Source: Planktothrix sp. PCC 11201
GTDB lineage: Bacteria > Cyanobacteriota > Cyanobacteriia > Cyanobacteriales > Microcoleaceae
Length of the DNA stretch: 64,000 nucleotides
Direction: 5' to 3'
NCBI RefSeq assembly: GCF_900009135.1
Contig: NZ_LT797693.1
Coordinates: 82,050-146,049, forward strand
In this document: positions 44,529-53,643 of the stretch, in pieces
Layout of the letters: every line of letters starts with the position of its first letter
Numbering within the stretch: position 1 is the first letter of the stretch
Translations under genes and position numbers: made by a program
Notes under the pieces: model-generated
Told to the model about the DNA's origin: nothing
Seen by the model: only the letters and a program-made list of their open reading frames with translations
Databases searched by the model: none

Positions 44529-46946
44529 CTATTTTTCTTCTTTCAATAATAATTGCCAATCTCGAATTAACTCCTTAGACCACATCCAATTTTGAGATAA
44601 TTCATTAGGTTCAAATTTAGTAGGTGCTTCACTCATCACTTTATTACTAAATTTAACCGCTTTACTCAACATAAACTCTTTTTCTTTACTAGGCAAAGTT
44701 TGAGCAAATCTCCACCAAACTAAGGAAATTCCCGCATAAGCAGTTAACTTATCTTGTTGTTGAACTTGAGACTGGATATTATTAGCAGTTCCTGGTATAA
44801 TTTTCCCTGACAAAGTAGGTTCCTCAACCTCTAAAACTTGCATCCAAACTTGATAGGCGTTTTCTAACTTTCCTTCGGTATAATAAGCAAAACCCAAGGC
44901 GTTTTTATACTTCATAGATTTAGGATCTTGTTGAACTGCTTTTGCCCAATGTCGTCGCACGTCATCAATTTTATATTCCGTACTTCCCCTTTGAATAGAT
45001 TGCCAAGCTAACCGACCATGAAGAAAATTAACAATAGGATTATTCAAATCTTGAACCTGCACCGCAGCTAAGGCGGCTTTAGCTTTTTGTAAGGCTCCTC
45101 TATCTAATAATTCTGTAGTTGCTTCTTCTGCCGATAATAGATTTCTCTGATAAAATTGTTCAACGGCAATTCCTAAAACATAATCAGTATTTGCTGTTTT
45201 TAAATCCGTAGCTTGAGGTTGATTTGAGTTAACAGTAACTGAAGGAGTTTGTCTATCACTGGCTAATTTCTTTGATTGTAAAGCCATATTTTGCCACCAC
45301 AAAGCCCCAAAACCCAAGGGAATTAGCAAAAATGGTAAAACCCAGAATAATCGTTTTCCCTTAAATAAATTAACCGCACTTAAACCCGATAGAAAGGTTT
45401 TAGAATCAGAGGTTAAAGACTTATTTGTAATGGTTTTTGACGGTGAGTTTAAAGATAAAAAAGGTGTTTTTTCTGATTTTAAATTGGGTATTGATTCGGT
45501 TTTTGTTGGGGGATTTTCAACCTTTGATTTACTTAGAAAATCTCCAATAAAATCAAGACCATCTGAATCATTATCTAAATTATCTTCATAAACAATATCA
45601 TCTAATAGACCTTCGATATTATCATCATTCATGCTATCCAATTCGGATAATGATAGAGTTTTAGTGGTAGATTTTGGCTTCAAATCTTGTTCTGCTGAAG
45701 CAGAAGGCAAAGGTAAAAATTCCTGTTCTTCGAGAATCGAATTATTAGCTTGACTGGCGGTTAAATACCCATTAAATTCCCGATGTAAATATAAAATGGG
45801 CAATGCCCAATATAATTGATCGGAACCATAGGCAGAAATTAATCCTTGTCTGGCTCGACTTAAACTTAAATCAATCGGATAACCCTGATTTAGATTTCTA
45901 TATAATAATCGCGTTAAGGTCAGTGCCACATCATCAGGAATCCGTTCCGCCATGGCTAACACCCCTGGAATACCGCGCTTAACGGCATATTCAGCTAAAT
46001 TTAATTGCTCGGTATCATCGCTAACATTTGGTATATTTCGATATGCTCCCCGACAGGAATTTAACACCACCATTTGTACGCCATTATTAACTAATAATCC
46101 GGCTAAATCATCGCCATTTAGAGTTTCTGTTAATCCGGTTCGACGACTAACTAAATATAATTCTCCCCCGGATGCCCCTAAATTACTATGTCCGGCATAA
46201 TGAAATACTTGATATTCCCCTTGTTCTAGGGCTTGGGTGAGTTGTTCTCGGTCAGGTTGTTCTAAAATAGTTAGTTGAATATCGGGGGTGATGGGTTCTA
46301 TAAAATTGCCGTTACTTCGTCTATTTTCCCGTCGCAATTCTTCTTGTAAATGTAATACTTCCCGCTTTAGTTGTAGCGTTTCTTGGTCAGTGGGCGCGGC
46401 AATCGCAATTAAAATTTTTAAGGGTTGATTTGGTTTTCTAACTTGGGTTTGAAGAATAGAATTTATCCCGGGTTGGTAACGGGAAAATCCCACATCTGTT
46501 CCCGTCGCCATCGGACGATCTCCGGCGTGTAATACTTCCCAAGGTAAACTCGATAACCGTTTGCCTTTTAAGCCTAAGCGTAATTGTAATAATTCTTGGC
46601 GATTTTGGGCGATCGCTTGGGCGCAAGTCCAACTATCGTGTAACGTTCCTTGAAATAAGCCATGATAAAGCTGTTGACCCAATTCGACTAAACTTAATAG
46701 AGGCGGATCACTGGTGGATTGAGTTTCGATTGTTTGGCCCAAACCCCGAGAACGACGAACTGTTTGGCCCTCCAATAGACCTAACAGGGGATCATTCATT
46801 AATTGACGAGCCTGGGCTAACCATTCGTCCACAGGCCATTTAACTTGTTCTTCGGCTAAAGGAACACCGGATGCGACTTTTTCGGTGCGCACCAAATATT
46901 CATTATCTCCAACCGGGGTCACGGAAATATGGAATTCCTGAGTCAT
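44529..46946 (-). CDS. CHAT-domain protease-like protein with membrane segment and TPR region
   Basis: 805 residues. CHAT domain at about 85-395 with the caspase-like dyad His253 (VFHYAGHSN) and Cys298 (VVLNSCRGA). An acidic linker (about 410-530) is followed by one membrane helix (LFWVLPFLLIPLGFGALWW, about 542-560) and a C-terminal TPR-like region (YKNALGFAYYTEGKLENAYQ). CHAT proteins are caspase-related proteases. The order CHAT-TM-TPR is the common cyanobacterial form and differs from the TPR-CHAT effector of type III-E. It converges on the CRISPR operon with 96 bases between stops. Confidence 0.9.
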   Translation of the reverse strand: MTQEFHISVTPVGDNEYLVRTEKVASGVPLAEEQVKWPVDEWLAQARQLMNDPLLGLLEGQTVRRSRGLGQTIETQSTSDPPLLSLVELGQQLYHGLFQGTLHDSWTCAQAIAQNRQELLQLRLGLKGKRLSSLPWEVLHAGDRPMATGTDVGFSRYQPGINSILQTQVRKPNQPLKILIAIAAPTDQETLQLKREVLHLQEELRRENRRSNGNFIEPITPDIQLTILEQPDREQLTQALEQGEYQVFHYAGHSNLGASGGELYLVSRRTGLTETLNGDDLAGLLVNNGVQMVVLNSCRGAYRNIPNVSDDTEQLNLAEYAVKRGIPGVLAMAERIPDDVALTLTRLLYRNLNQGYPIDLSLSRARQGLISAYGSDQLYWALPILYLHREFNGYLTASQANNSILEEQEFLPLPSASAEQDLKPKSTTKTLSLSELDSMNDDNIEGLLDDIVYEDNLDNDSDGLDFIGDFLSKSKVENPPTKTESIPNLKSEKTPFLSLNSPSKTITNKSLTSDSKTFLSGLSAVNLFKGKRLFWVLPFLLIPLGFGALWWQNMALQSKKLASDRQTPSVTVNSNQPQATDLKTANTDYVLGIAVEQFYQRNLLSAEEATTELLDRGALQKAKAALAAVQVQDLNNPIVNFLHGRLAWQSIQRGSTEYKIDDVRRHWAKAVQQDPKSMKYKNALGFAYYTEGKLENAYQVWMQVLEVEEPTLSGKIIPGTANNIQSQVQQQDKLTAYAGISLVWWRFAQTLPSKEKEFMLSKAVKFSNKVMSEAPTKFEPNELSQNWMWSKELIRDWQLLLKEEK

Positions 46947-47008
46947 AAAAATCTATGACGGAAATGTAACTATTTTGCTCCTGAGTCTAGGGTAACTAAT
47001 ATTAGGCA

Positions 47009-47131
47009 AAGTAGTAAGCCCTTCAGGGCTTAATCCCCTAAACCTAACACTAATAAATTTAATCTGGTGGTTATTGGTGTTAGGTTTTGCGGCTAAGTTT
47101 AGGGAAGAAAGCCCTGAAGGGCTTACTACTT
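47009..47131. repeat. 123-bp inverted-repeat element with GTAGTAAG ends
   Basis: The ends AAGTAGTAAGCCCTTCAGGG and its mirror (CCCTGAAGGGCTTACTACTT, 47112-47131) are perfect inverted repeats, and each is itself a hairpin (GCCCT..AGGGC). Inside, CCTAACACTAATAA pairs with TTATTGGTGTTAGG. The whole can fold into one long cruciform. It lies between the CHAT gene start and the HMA gene and has no ORF. Confidence 0.85.
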
Positions 47132-47156
47132 AGGACCAATCAAGAGCCAAAATTCC

Positions 47157-47351
47157 CTATTCGACGGTATGACCAACGGCGGTAATCGCTTCTTTGATTG
47201 CGGTTTCTGAGGGTGTACCGTTAATACTAACTATCTTTGTCTCTAAATTAATTGTAATATCAGCCTCAGCATCCAAAGATTTAATCGCCTTAGTAACAGT
47301 ATTGGCACAGGCTTGACAAACTATAGAAGTAACTTTGATTTCAACGGTCAT
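47157..47351 (-). CDS. heavy-metal-associated domain protein (copper chaperone-like)
   Basis: 64 residues, a complete ferredoxin-like HMA fold: TVEIKVTSIVCQACANTVTK with the metal motif CQAC, DITINLETKIVSI and AIKEAITAVGHTVE. The residue before the first Cys pair is Ile-Val rather than the usual Met. It is probably a cytosolic copper or related metal carrier. No metal ATPase lies beside it. Confidence 0.88.
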   Translation of the reverse strand: MTVEIKVTSIVCQACANTVTKAIKSLDAEADITINLETKIVSINGTPSETAIKEAITAVGHTVE

Positions 47352-47551
47352 GGGTTTTGGTAGTAATCGACAATTCTAATGATTAACTTGCTCTACCATA
47401 AAAAATATTAAATGTCAAGTTGATTCGGGATAATTGTTGGTGATCGGTTGTTGGTTAACACCTCAACACCGGAGAAATGGGTGTTAATTGTTAAAATACA
47501 TTAAGATATAGGGAGGATAATATTGTTTCAGAAGTTAAGAGCAACCCTTCT

Positions 47552-48115
47552 ATGACCTCACAAGTTTTAGTTGAAAAGAAAAAGTTAGAAAAACCTCCCT
47601 TTGAGATTCACTATTTAGGCGATCGCGCCTTGAGAACCCCAGCAAAACGAGTTTCTCGCATTGATGATGAAATTCGTCAACTGGTGCGGGAGATGTTACA
47701 AACCATGTATAGTGCCGACGGTATTGGTTTAGCCGCGCCTCAAGTCGGCGTGAATAAACAGGTGATTGTGATTGACTGCGAACCGGATAATGCTGCTAAC
47801 CCCCCTTTAGTCTTGATCAATCCGACTATTATTAAATCCAGTACGGAAATTTCACCGTTTCAAGAAGGGTGTTTGAGTATTCCGGGGGTTTATATGGATG
47901 TGACTCGCCCGGAAGTCGTGGAAGTGTCTTTTAAAGATGAAAATGGCAGACCGCGCACCCTAAAAGCGACGGAATTATTAGGTCGGGCAATTCAACATGA
48001 AATGGATCATTTGCATGGGGTTTTATTTGTGGATCGAGTGGAGAATAAATTGGCTTTAAATGAAGAATTGGCCAAACATAAATTCTCACCCAAAGCTGTT
48101 AAATTCGTTAAATAA
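47552..48115 (+). CDS. def: peptide deformylase
   Basis: 187 residues. It removes the formyl group from nascent proteins. All three motifs are present: GIGLAAPQVG (57-66), EGCLSIPG (105-112, metal Cys107) and QHEMDH (148-153, metal His149 and His153, catalytic Glu150). The N-terminal extension of about 20 residues is common in cyanobacteria. It is followed 16 bases later by a small membrane protein gene, likely co-transcribed. Confidence 0.96.
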   Translation: MTSQVLVEKKKLEKPPFEIHYLGDRALRTPAKRVSRIDDEIRQLVREMLQTMYSADGIGLAAPQVGVNKQVIVIDCEPDNAANPPLVLINPTIIKSSTEISPFQEGCLSIPGVYMDVTRPEVVEVSFKDENGRPRTLKATELLGRAIQHEMDHLHGVLFVDRVENKLALNEELAKHKFSPKAVKFVK

Positions 48116-48131
48116 TATAGGATAATTAAAG

Positions 48132-48335
48132 ATGGTCGGTACTCCAAAAAGCATGGTTTTATTATTGGGTTCTTGTGTAGCTGCGATCGCCTCTGTTGGT
48201 TCAGTTTTTGAATTATCTTCGGGAGATCCAGAACTGGGAAGTTTAACCACCAGTGTGATTTTGGCATTGAGTATTCCGTTAAGTATATTTCTATTTTTTG
48301 CTGCTGTTAAAGATGCTCAAATGAATCAAGAATAA
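48132..48335 (+). CDS. small two-helix membrane protein
   Basis: 67 residues with two hydrophobic segments, about 8-26 (MVLLLGSCVAAIASVGSVF) and 38-57 (LTTSVILALSIPLSIFLFFA). It has a short polar loop containing SSGDPELG. Similar small proteins are widespread in cyanobacteria but I know no function. It lies just after def. Confidence 0.7.
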   Translation: MVGTPKSMVLLLGSCVAAIASVGSVFELSSGDPELGSLTTSVILALSIPLSIFLFFAAVKDAQMNQE

Positions 48336-48341
48336 ACCTCT

Positions 48342-48366
48342 AGTAGTGAGCCCTTCAGGGCTTACT
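48342..48366. repeat. GTAGTGAG hairpin repeat
   Basis: AGTGAGCCCT and AGGGCTTACT form a 10-bp stem with one wobble around TC. It starts seven bases after the stop of the 67-residue membrane protein. Same family as 13740, 15537, 47009, 49369 and 51764. Confidence 0.75.
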
Positions 48367-48433
48367 CCAGGAGTCGTGGCTAACCCATGGGGAGGATATC
48401 AAAATTAGGCTTGTTGACAATAGGTAGAGGTAA

Positions 48434-49372
48434 ATGCAGATTACATTTTTAGGTACTAGCTCGGGGGTTCCCACGCGATCGCGTAATGTTTCCAGTATAG
48501 CTTTGCGTCTACCGCAACGGGCTGAAATTTGGCTATTTGATTGTGGAGAGGGGACGCAGCATCAATTCCTCCGCAGCGACTTAAAAATTAGTCAAATTAG
48601 CCGAATTTTTATTACCCATTTACACGGCGATCATATTTTTGGGTTAATGGGGTTATTAGCCAGTTGTGGGTTAGCAGGAAATCCCAAACGGATTGATATT
48701 TATGGGCCATCGGGATTATCCGAATATTTACAGGGTTGTGTTCGCTATTCCCAAACCCATTTTTCTTATCCGGTTAAAGTCCATACCATTCAACCCGGGA
48801 TGATTTTTGAAGATGAAGAATATCAAGTGGTTTGTGGCCCGTTGAAACATCGAGTCCCAGCCTTTGGTTATCGAATTATTGAAAAGGATAAACCCGGACG
48901 ATTTGATGTGGAAACAGCCCAAAAATTAGGGATTCCCCCCGGGCCAATTTATGCTCAACTCAAACAGGGACAGGCTGTAACCCTGGCCAATGGTCAAGTA
49001 ATTCGGGGTAAGGAATTATGTGGCGAAGCCCAAGTGGGTCGCAAATTCGTCTATTGTACCGATACGGTATTTTGTGATGGGGCGGTAGAATTAGCGGAAA
49101 ATGCAGATGTGTTAGTTCATGAAGCCACTTTCTCCCATCAAGATGCAGAAATGGCTTTTCAAAGATTACATTCTACCTCCACCATGGCGGCACAGGTAGC
49201 ACTAGCTGCCGGGGTCAAACAATTAATTATGACTCATTTTAGCCCCCGTTATGCCCCCGGAAATTCAATTATTTTAGAGGATTTATTAACGGAAGCTAGA
49301 GCCATTTTTCCCCATACAGACATGGCTTATGATTTCCTCACCCATACAATTCCCCGTCGTCCCTCCCCGTAG
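48434..49372 (+). CDS. rnz: ribonuclease Z (tRNA 3' processing)
   Basis: 312 residues. It should remove the 3' trailer from tRNA precursors. The start [14 protein letters not shown] and the metallo-beta-lactamase motif [10 protein letters not shown] (His62, His64, Asp66, His67) are diagnostic. [15 protein letters not shown] and TSTMAAQVA and MTHFSPRY supply the remaining ligands. The TAG stop at 49370-49372 lies inside a GTAGTAAG repeat, and the protein ends RRPSP, so the C-terminus may have been reshaped by the repeat. Confidence 0.95.
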   Translation: MQITFLGTSSGVPTRSRNVSSIALRLPQRAEIWLFDCGEGTQHQFLRSDLKISQISRIFITHLHGDHIFGLMGLLASCGLAGNPKRIDIYGPSGLSEYLQGCVRYSQTHFSYPVKVHTIQPGMIFEDEEYQVVCGPLKHRVPAFGYRIIEKDKPGRFDVETAQKLGIPPGPIYAQLKQGQAVTLANGQVIRGKELCGEAQVGRKFVYCTDTVFCDGAVELAENADVLVHEATFSHQDAEMAFQRLHSTSTMAAQVALAAGVKQLIMTHFSPRYAPGNSIILEDLLTEARAIFPHTDMAYDFLTHTIPRRPSP

Positions 49373-49442
49373 TAAGCCCTTCAGGGCTTTCTTTATTTCC
49401 CCAGTTTTTGGAATAAGATTGAGTCCTGAAGGACTCACTACG
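49369..49442. repeat. pair of GTAGT hairpin repeats in inverted orientation, overlapping the rnz stop
   Basis: CGTAGTAAGCCCTTCAGGGC at 49369 and GAGTCCTGAAGGACTCACTACG ending at 49442 are inverted copies of the same repeat, about 30 bases apart. Arm bases differ between copies but pair within each copy. The first copy contains the rnz stop codon. Confidence 0.8.
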
Positions 49443-49613
49443 CAACACTGAACTTTTCCATCCTTTTTTATCCTAACTGGCATCAAACAGGTTTTATTCA
49501 GTCATAGAGAAGGTTTCAGAACTCCTGAACTTATCCCTATCGACAGTTTAGCTGATATCGAACACACTTGAACTATAGATAGATGACATAGGGTTTCCCC
49601 AAGAGGTAAGACC

Positions 49614-50018
49614 ATGATGAGAACCATTTTAGTTGTTGAAGATAATCTCGTTAACTGGAAAGTCTTTGAACGGATTTTAACCAGACGTGGCGGGTTACTG
49701 GCAAAACATACTGAAGATGTGGAAACCGTCATGGAAATGGCGGCAAACAAACAAGCGGATCTGATCTTAATGGATGTGTCTTTAACCAATAGTTATTATG
49801 AAGGGAAAGCCGTTGATGGGATTAAAATTACCCAAATGTTAAAAGCGAACCCCGCCACCGCTCAACTTCCAGTTATTTTAGTGACTGCCCATGCGACCAC
49901 GGGCGATCGCGAAAACTTTTTAGCGCGTAGTGGAGCCGATGGTTATATTCCTAAACCCGTCGTTGATCATAAAGATTTTGTTGCACAAATTAAATCCAAA
50001 TTACCCGCAGATGAATAA
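49614..50018 (+). CDS. single-domain response regulator
   Basis: 134 residues, a stand-alone receiver domain: ILVVEDNLVNWKVF (acidic pocket), phospho-acceptor Asp54 in LILMDVSL, LVTAHAT and YIPKPV (Lys). An insertion (SYYEGKAVDG) after the phosphorylation loop is unusual. It has no output domain, so it probably acts by protein contact, like DivK or CheY. The ATG at 49614 or 49617 may be used. A gene of unknown role follows 40 bases later. Confidence 0.9.
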   Translation: MMRTILVVEDNLVNWKVFERILTRRGGLLAKHTEDVETVMEMAANKQADLILMDVSLTNSYYEGKAVDGIKITQMLKANPATAQLPVILVTAHATTGDRENFLARSGADGYIPKPVVDHKDFVAQIKSKLPADE

Positions 50019-50058
50019 AAAAACTTTAATGTCATAAACTCAACCTTGGTCGAAAATT

Positions 50059-50508
50059 ATGATTTTACCAGAGTGCATTATTCTGCAACAAGAAGCCGCC
50101 AACCCGGCAACTTCCTGTGAACGTTTAGTTCAACTGAGTCAAAGAAGTACGGAATTATCCCGACTGGTTGCTAATAATTCTAACGCCCCTTCCGAGGTCT
50201 TAAAAATCTTAGGACTTAGTGCGGATGTTGCCACTCGTCATTTGGTGGCTACCAACCCGAATACTCCTAAAGAAACCTTAATTGAGTTACTTAATGAGTT
50301 TCCTAAACCTGTTTTGAGTAATCCTCAATTTCAAGCTTTATGTTTAACTTCTCCCCAACTCCTACATCAAATTCCCGCCGCGACTCTACGCCTCTTAGTT
50401 CAGTTTAAAACAGCCCCAGAAAGTTTTCTGAACTGGGTCGAAAATCATTCTGAACCTGATGTTTTAGCGGGGCTTGATTTTTCTGCCAATACTGGACTCT
50501 CCAGTTAG
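50059..50508 (+). CDS. leucine-rich-repeat-variant-like protein
   Basis: 149 residues. Three repeats of the form AxNPxTxxxxLxxL are visible: ANPATSCERLVQLSQ, ANNSNAPSEVLKILG and ATNPNTPKETLIELL, matching the LRV (leucine-rich variant) helical repeat. The rest is helical. It is likely a small protein-binding scaffold, possibly a partner of the response regulator upstream (inference from position). Confidence 0.65.
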   Translation: MILPECIILQQEAANPATSCERLVQLSQRSTELSRLVANNSNAPSEVLKILGLSADVATRHLVATNPNTPKETLIELLNEFPKPVLSNPQFQALCLTSPQLLHQIPAATLRLLVQFKTAPESFLNWVENHSEPDVLAGLDFSANTGLSS

Positions 50509-50601
50509 AAATAACATACGATGGCATAGCCAACTTCTGAATTATCATTTAATTTTTAAATTTTTTATTCTATAAAAAAGTTTAATCTTTAATATTAAAT
50601 T

Positions 50602-51732
50602 TCAAAACTGCTTCATAAACTTTTGATCAATATAATCTTTCCATCGCCAAAATAAAGAATTAGGCCCAAGATTCAACCCTCCTTTCGATGCGATCGCTTT
50701 TTTATCTCCTGTACCAATTAAAATTAAAAATTCTTTTTGAGGGATAAAGGGTTTTAGGGGTTTTTCTTGTAAACTTTGTTTTAAATTCTCAAATAAAGGT
50801 TGACCTTGGCGCACGGCAAAACCCCCCGCTTTAGGTCGAGGATAATTAACCATTGTGGCGATATCTCCGGCGGCAAAAACTTGGGGATGGGAAATAGATT
50901 GTAAGTAATGATTAACGAGAATAAATCCTCTTTGATCCGTTGTTAGTCCTGTTTCTTGAACCCAGGGAGACGCACTGGCTTGTGTTACCCAAAAAATGCG
51001 ATCGCATTCTAGGGTTAACCCCGATGTACAGCTAATTATTTTAACCTGATTCTGCTCAATTTGATTAACGGTTTGATTTAAGTGTACATGAATATCACGA
51101 TTTCTGAGAATAGTTTCTACCTTTTGACTTAAACGTTCAGATAATAGCCGATTACCACTATGAATCAGATGTAATTCTAACTGATTTAAAGGTTGATTAA
51201 ATTGTTGATAAATTTGCATTAGATGGCTATGAATATTTAAAGCTAATTCAACTCCTCCCGCACCGCCACCCACAATCGCTAATCTAATTTTTTCTTGCGG
51301 ATTTTGCTTAATTTCCTGAATTAATTGATCCCAGTATTGCAAAAATTGAGAAATGGGTTTAACAGGAATTGTATATTTGATCGCCCCAGGAATTGTTGAG
51401 GTTTTGGGAGTGCTACCAATATCAATAGATAAAATATCAAAGGGAATGGGAGCATTGTTTTTACAAATAACCTGATTTTTTGCTAAATCCAAACCAATTG
51501 CTGAATCAATATAAAGTTTAGCTTGAGCAAATTCAGCTAAGGACGGTAAATCAATATGACATTGATCGAAACTATAAAACCCGGCAATATACCCGGGTAA
51601 CATTCCTGAATAGGGGGTTTGAATCACATCGGAAATCAAGGTTAATTCAACATTTGATAAAGGGTTAATCCCTAGTTGTTTTAAAGCGATCGCATGGCTA
51701 TGTCCTCCACCGATTAAAACTAATTTTTTCAT
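50602..51732 (-). CDS. FAD-dependent pyridine nucleotide oxidoreductase (NDH-2-like / SelD-associated family)
   Basis: 376 residues. The FAD motif LVLIGGGHSHAIALKQLG at the N-terminus resembles the oxidoreductase half of cyanobacterial FAD-SelD fusions (TIGR03169). RLAIVGGGAGGVELALNI is the NAD site and VFAAGDIATM the second FAD motif. There is no SelD domain here. It probably oxidises NAD(P)H with quinone or another acceptor. It is the last gene on its strand before a GTAGT repeat and the ABC ATPase. Confidence 0.85.
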   Translation of the reverse strand: MKKLVLIGGGHSHAIALKQLGINPLSNVELTLISDVIQTPYSGMLPGYIAGFYSFDQCHIDLPSLAEFAQAKLYIDSAIGLDLAKNQVICKNNAPIPFDILSIDIGSTPKTSTIPGAIKYTIPVKPISQFLQYWDQLIQEIKQNPQEKIRLAIVGGGAGGVELALNIHSHLMQIYQQFNQPLNQLELHLIHSGNRLLSERLSQKVETILRNRDIHVHLNQTVNQIEQNQVKIISCTSGLTLECDRIFWVTQASASPWVQETGLTTDQRGFILVNHYLQSISHPQVFAAGDIATMVNYPRPKAGGFAVRQGQPLFENLKQSLQEKPLKPFIPQKEFLILIGTGDKKAIASKGGLNLGPNSLFWRWKDYIDQKFMKQF

Positions 51733-51763
51733 AATAATTTAGGTGGTTAACAAAGATAGAATA

Positions 51764-51784
51764 GAGGCGTAAACGCCTCACTAC
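51764..51784. repeat. GTAGTGAG hairpin repeat, variant arms
   Basis: GAGGCGTAAACGCCTCACTA plus C; its reverse complement begins GTAGTGAGGCGTTTACGCCTC. The arms differ from the GAGGCATTTATGCCTC copies at 15541-15664 by matching changes on both sides. It lies seven bases beyond the stop of the minus-strand ABC ATPase gene. Confidence 0.75.
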
Positions 51785-51790
51785 AAATGA

Positions 51791-53446
51791 TTATTGTATT
51801 GTTTTGGCGAGGGAAGGAATAGCAGATAATAGGGTTTGGGTGTAGGGATGTTGGGGATTAGTAAATATGGATTCTGTTTCTCCTAATTCAACAATTTTAC
51901 CACCATTCATGACCGCAATCCGATCGCATAAAAACCGAGCCACCCATAAATCATGGGTAATAAACAAATAGGTTAAATTAAATTCTGCTTTTAATTCTAA
52001 CATTAAATCTAAAACTTGGGCTTGAATACTCGCATCTAACATACTTACAGGTTCATCACAAATCAATAATTGAGGACGGGTCATTAAAGCTCTAGCGATC
52101 GCTACCCGTTGTTGTTGTCCCCCCGATAATTCCCCCCCATACCGTTGATAATATTCCATTGCTGGTGTTAATCCCACCCTTTCTAACATGGCTAAAACTT
52201 GGGTTTTTGCTTCCTCTGGAGTTGCTAATTTATGAATAAAAAGCGGATCAGCAATACTTTCTCCCACCGTCATCATCGGATTCAAACAAGCATTGGGATC
52301 TTGAAATACCATCTGCATTTGACGGCGATATTTTCGCACCTGTTCAGAGGATAATTGAGTTAAATCTGTACCCAAAAATTCTACACTCCCATGGGTCGCC
52401 CGAATCAGTTGTAAAATTGTTCGGGAGAGGGTACTTTTGCCACAACCGGATTCTCCCACTAAACCCAATATTTCCCCAGGATATAATTCTAAATTAATCC
52501 CATCCACCGCCTTAATAACAGACGTTTTTTGCTTAGAAAAAAGTTGTTGAATAAATCCGGGTTCTAGGGTATAATATTGTTGTAAATTTTTAATTGATAA
52601 TAAGGGTTTAGTCGCAGATGTACTTGTTTCCAAGCCAGGATTAACCGCTTTATTTTCAATATCCTGTAAATGTAAAGCCGACTTTAATAAGGATTGAGTA
52701 TAGGGATGTTGGGGATTTTGAAACACCGTTTCTGATGATCCCATTTCCACCATTTTCCCTTGGTACATCACCGCAATTCGATCGCAATATTCCCCCACCA
52801 TGGCTAAATCATGGGAAATTAATAAAATAGCCGTTCCCCGTTGTTCACACAGTCGAGTTAACTCCTGTAAAATTTGAGCCGAAACCGTCACATCTAAACT
52901 GGTGGTCGGTTCATCAGCTACAATTAATTTCGGGTCAAGTAATAAAGCTAAAGCGATCGCAACTCTTTGACGCATTCCCCCACTAAATTCATGGGGATAT
53001 TGTGACCATCGGTTAGCAGGAATTTTTACCGATTCTAATACTTCTAAAGCCTTATTTTTAGCTTGGGAATTGGATAATTGAGGGCGATGGGCTTTGAGAG
53101 TTTCTAAACAATGATCACCAATAGTCATCAACGGGTCAAGGCGAGTCATGGGGTCTTGAAAAACCAGCGCCACCGCCTCCCCGCGAAACTTTTGCAACCG
53201 TTTTTCATCCATCCCAAACACTGGTTGTCCTTCAAACCGCACCTGTCCTTCAATTGCGCTGGTGGTGGGTAACAACCGCATCACCGCCCGGCCAATGGTG
53301 GATTTTCCGCAACCGGACTCCCCCACCAGTCCCAGACGTTCTCCCGGTTGTAGGGAAAAGCAGACATCATCCACCGCCCAAATTTGAGGAGATCGGGAGT
53401 GAGGATAGGCGACCCTCAGATGTTCAACATCAAACAAACTTGGCAT
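51791..53446 (-). CDS. fused peptide-type ABC transporter ATPase (DppD-DppF fusion)
   Basis: 551 residues with two complete ABC ATPase modules. Each has Walker A (GESGCGKSTIGRA and GESGCGKSTLSRT), a signature (EFSGGMRQRVA; ELSGGQQQRVA), Walker B (LIVADEPTT; LLICDEPVS) and the oligopeptide-type C-terminal motif with HPYTQ. It should energise a peptide/nickel-type importer. No permease or binding protein lies beside it; those at 11832-15490 are the likely partners (inference). Confidence 0.92.
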   Translation of the reverse strand: MPSLFDVEHLRVAYPHSRSPQIWAVDDVCFSLQPGERLGLVGESGCGKSTIGRAVMRLLPTTSAIEGQVRFEGQPVFGMDEKRLQKFRGEAVALVFQDPMTRLDPLMTIGDHCLETLKAHRPQLSNSQAKNKALEVLESVKIPANRWSQYPHEFSGGMRQRVAIALALLLDPKLIVADEPTTSLDVTVSAQILQELTRLCEQRGTAILLISHDLAMVGEYCDRIAVMYQGKMVEMGSSETVFQNPQHPYTQSLLKSALHLQDIENKAVNPGLETSTSATKPLLSIKNLQQYYTLEPGFIQQLFSKQKTSVIKAVDGINLELYPGEILGLVGESGCGKSTLSRTILQLIRATHGSVEFLGTDLTQLSSEQVRKYRRQMQMVFQDPNACLNPMMTVGESIADPLFIHKLATPEEAKTQVLAMLERVGLTPAMEYYQRYGGELSGGQQQRVAIARALMTRPQLLICDEPVSMLDASIQAQVLDLMLELKAEFNLTYLFITHDLWVARFLCDRIAVMNGGKIVELGETESIFTNPQHPYTQTLLSAIPSLAKTIQ

Positions 53447-53643
53447 AAGGTGATAGGGGAGAGATCAGTTCTAAGTTCATTGTTCATGGTTGCGGTGGCA
53501 TTGACAATAGGTTAGGGATCTGGGTTTTGGCAAATAGGATTTTTCACCCGTCTTAATCGTCAACCGCTCAACCGCCAACTTACCCCCAGGATCTTGTATA
53601 GTTAATATCACCCAAGACTGTACTTATATCATCAATTTTGACC

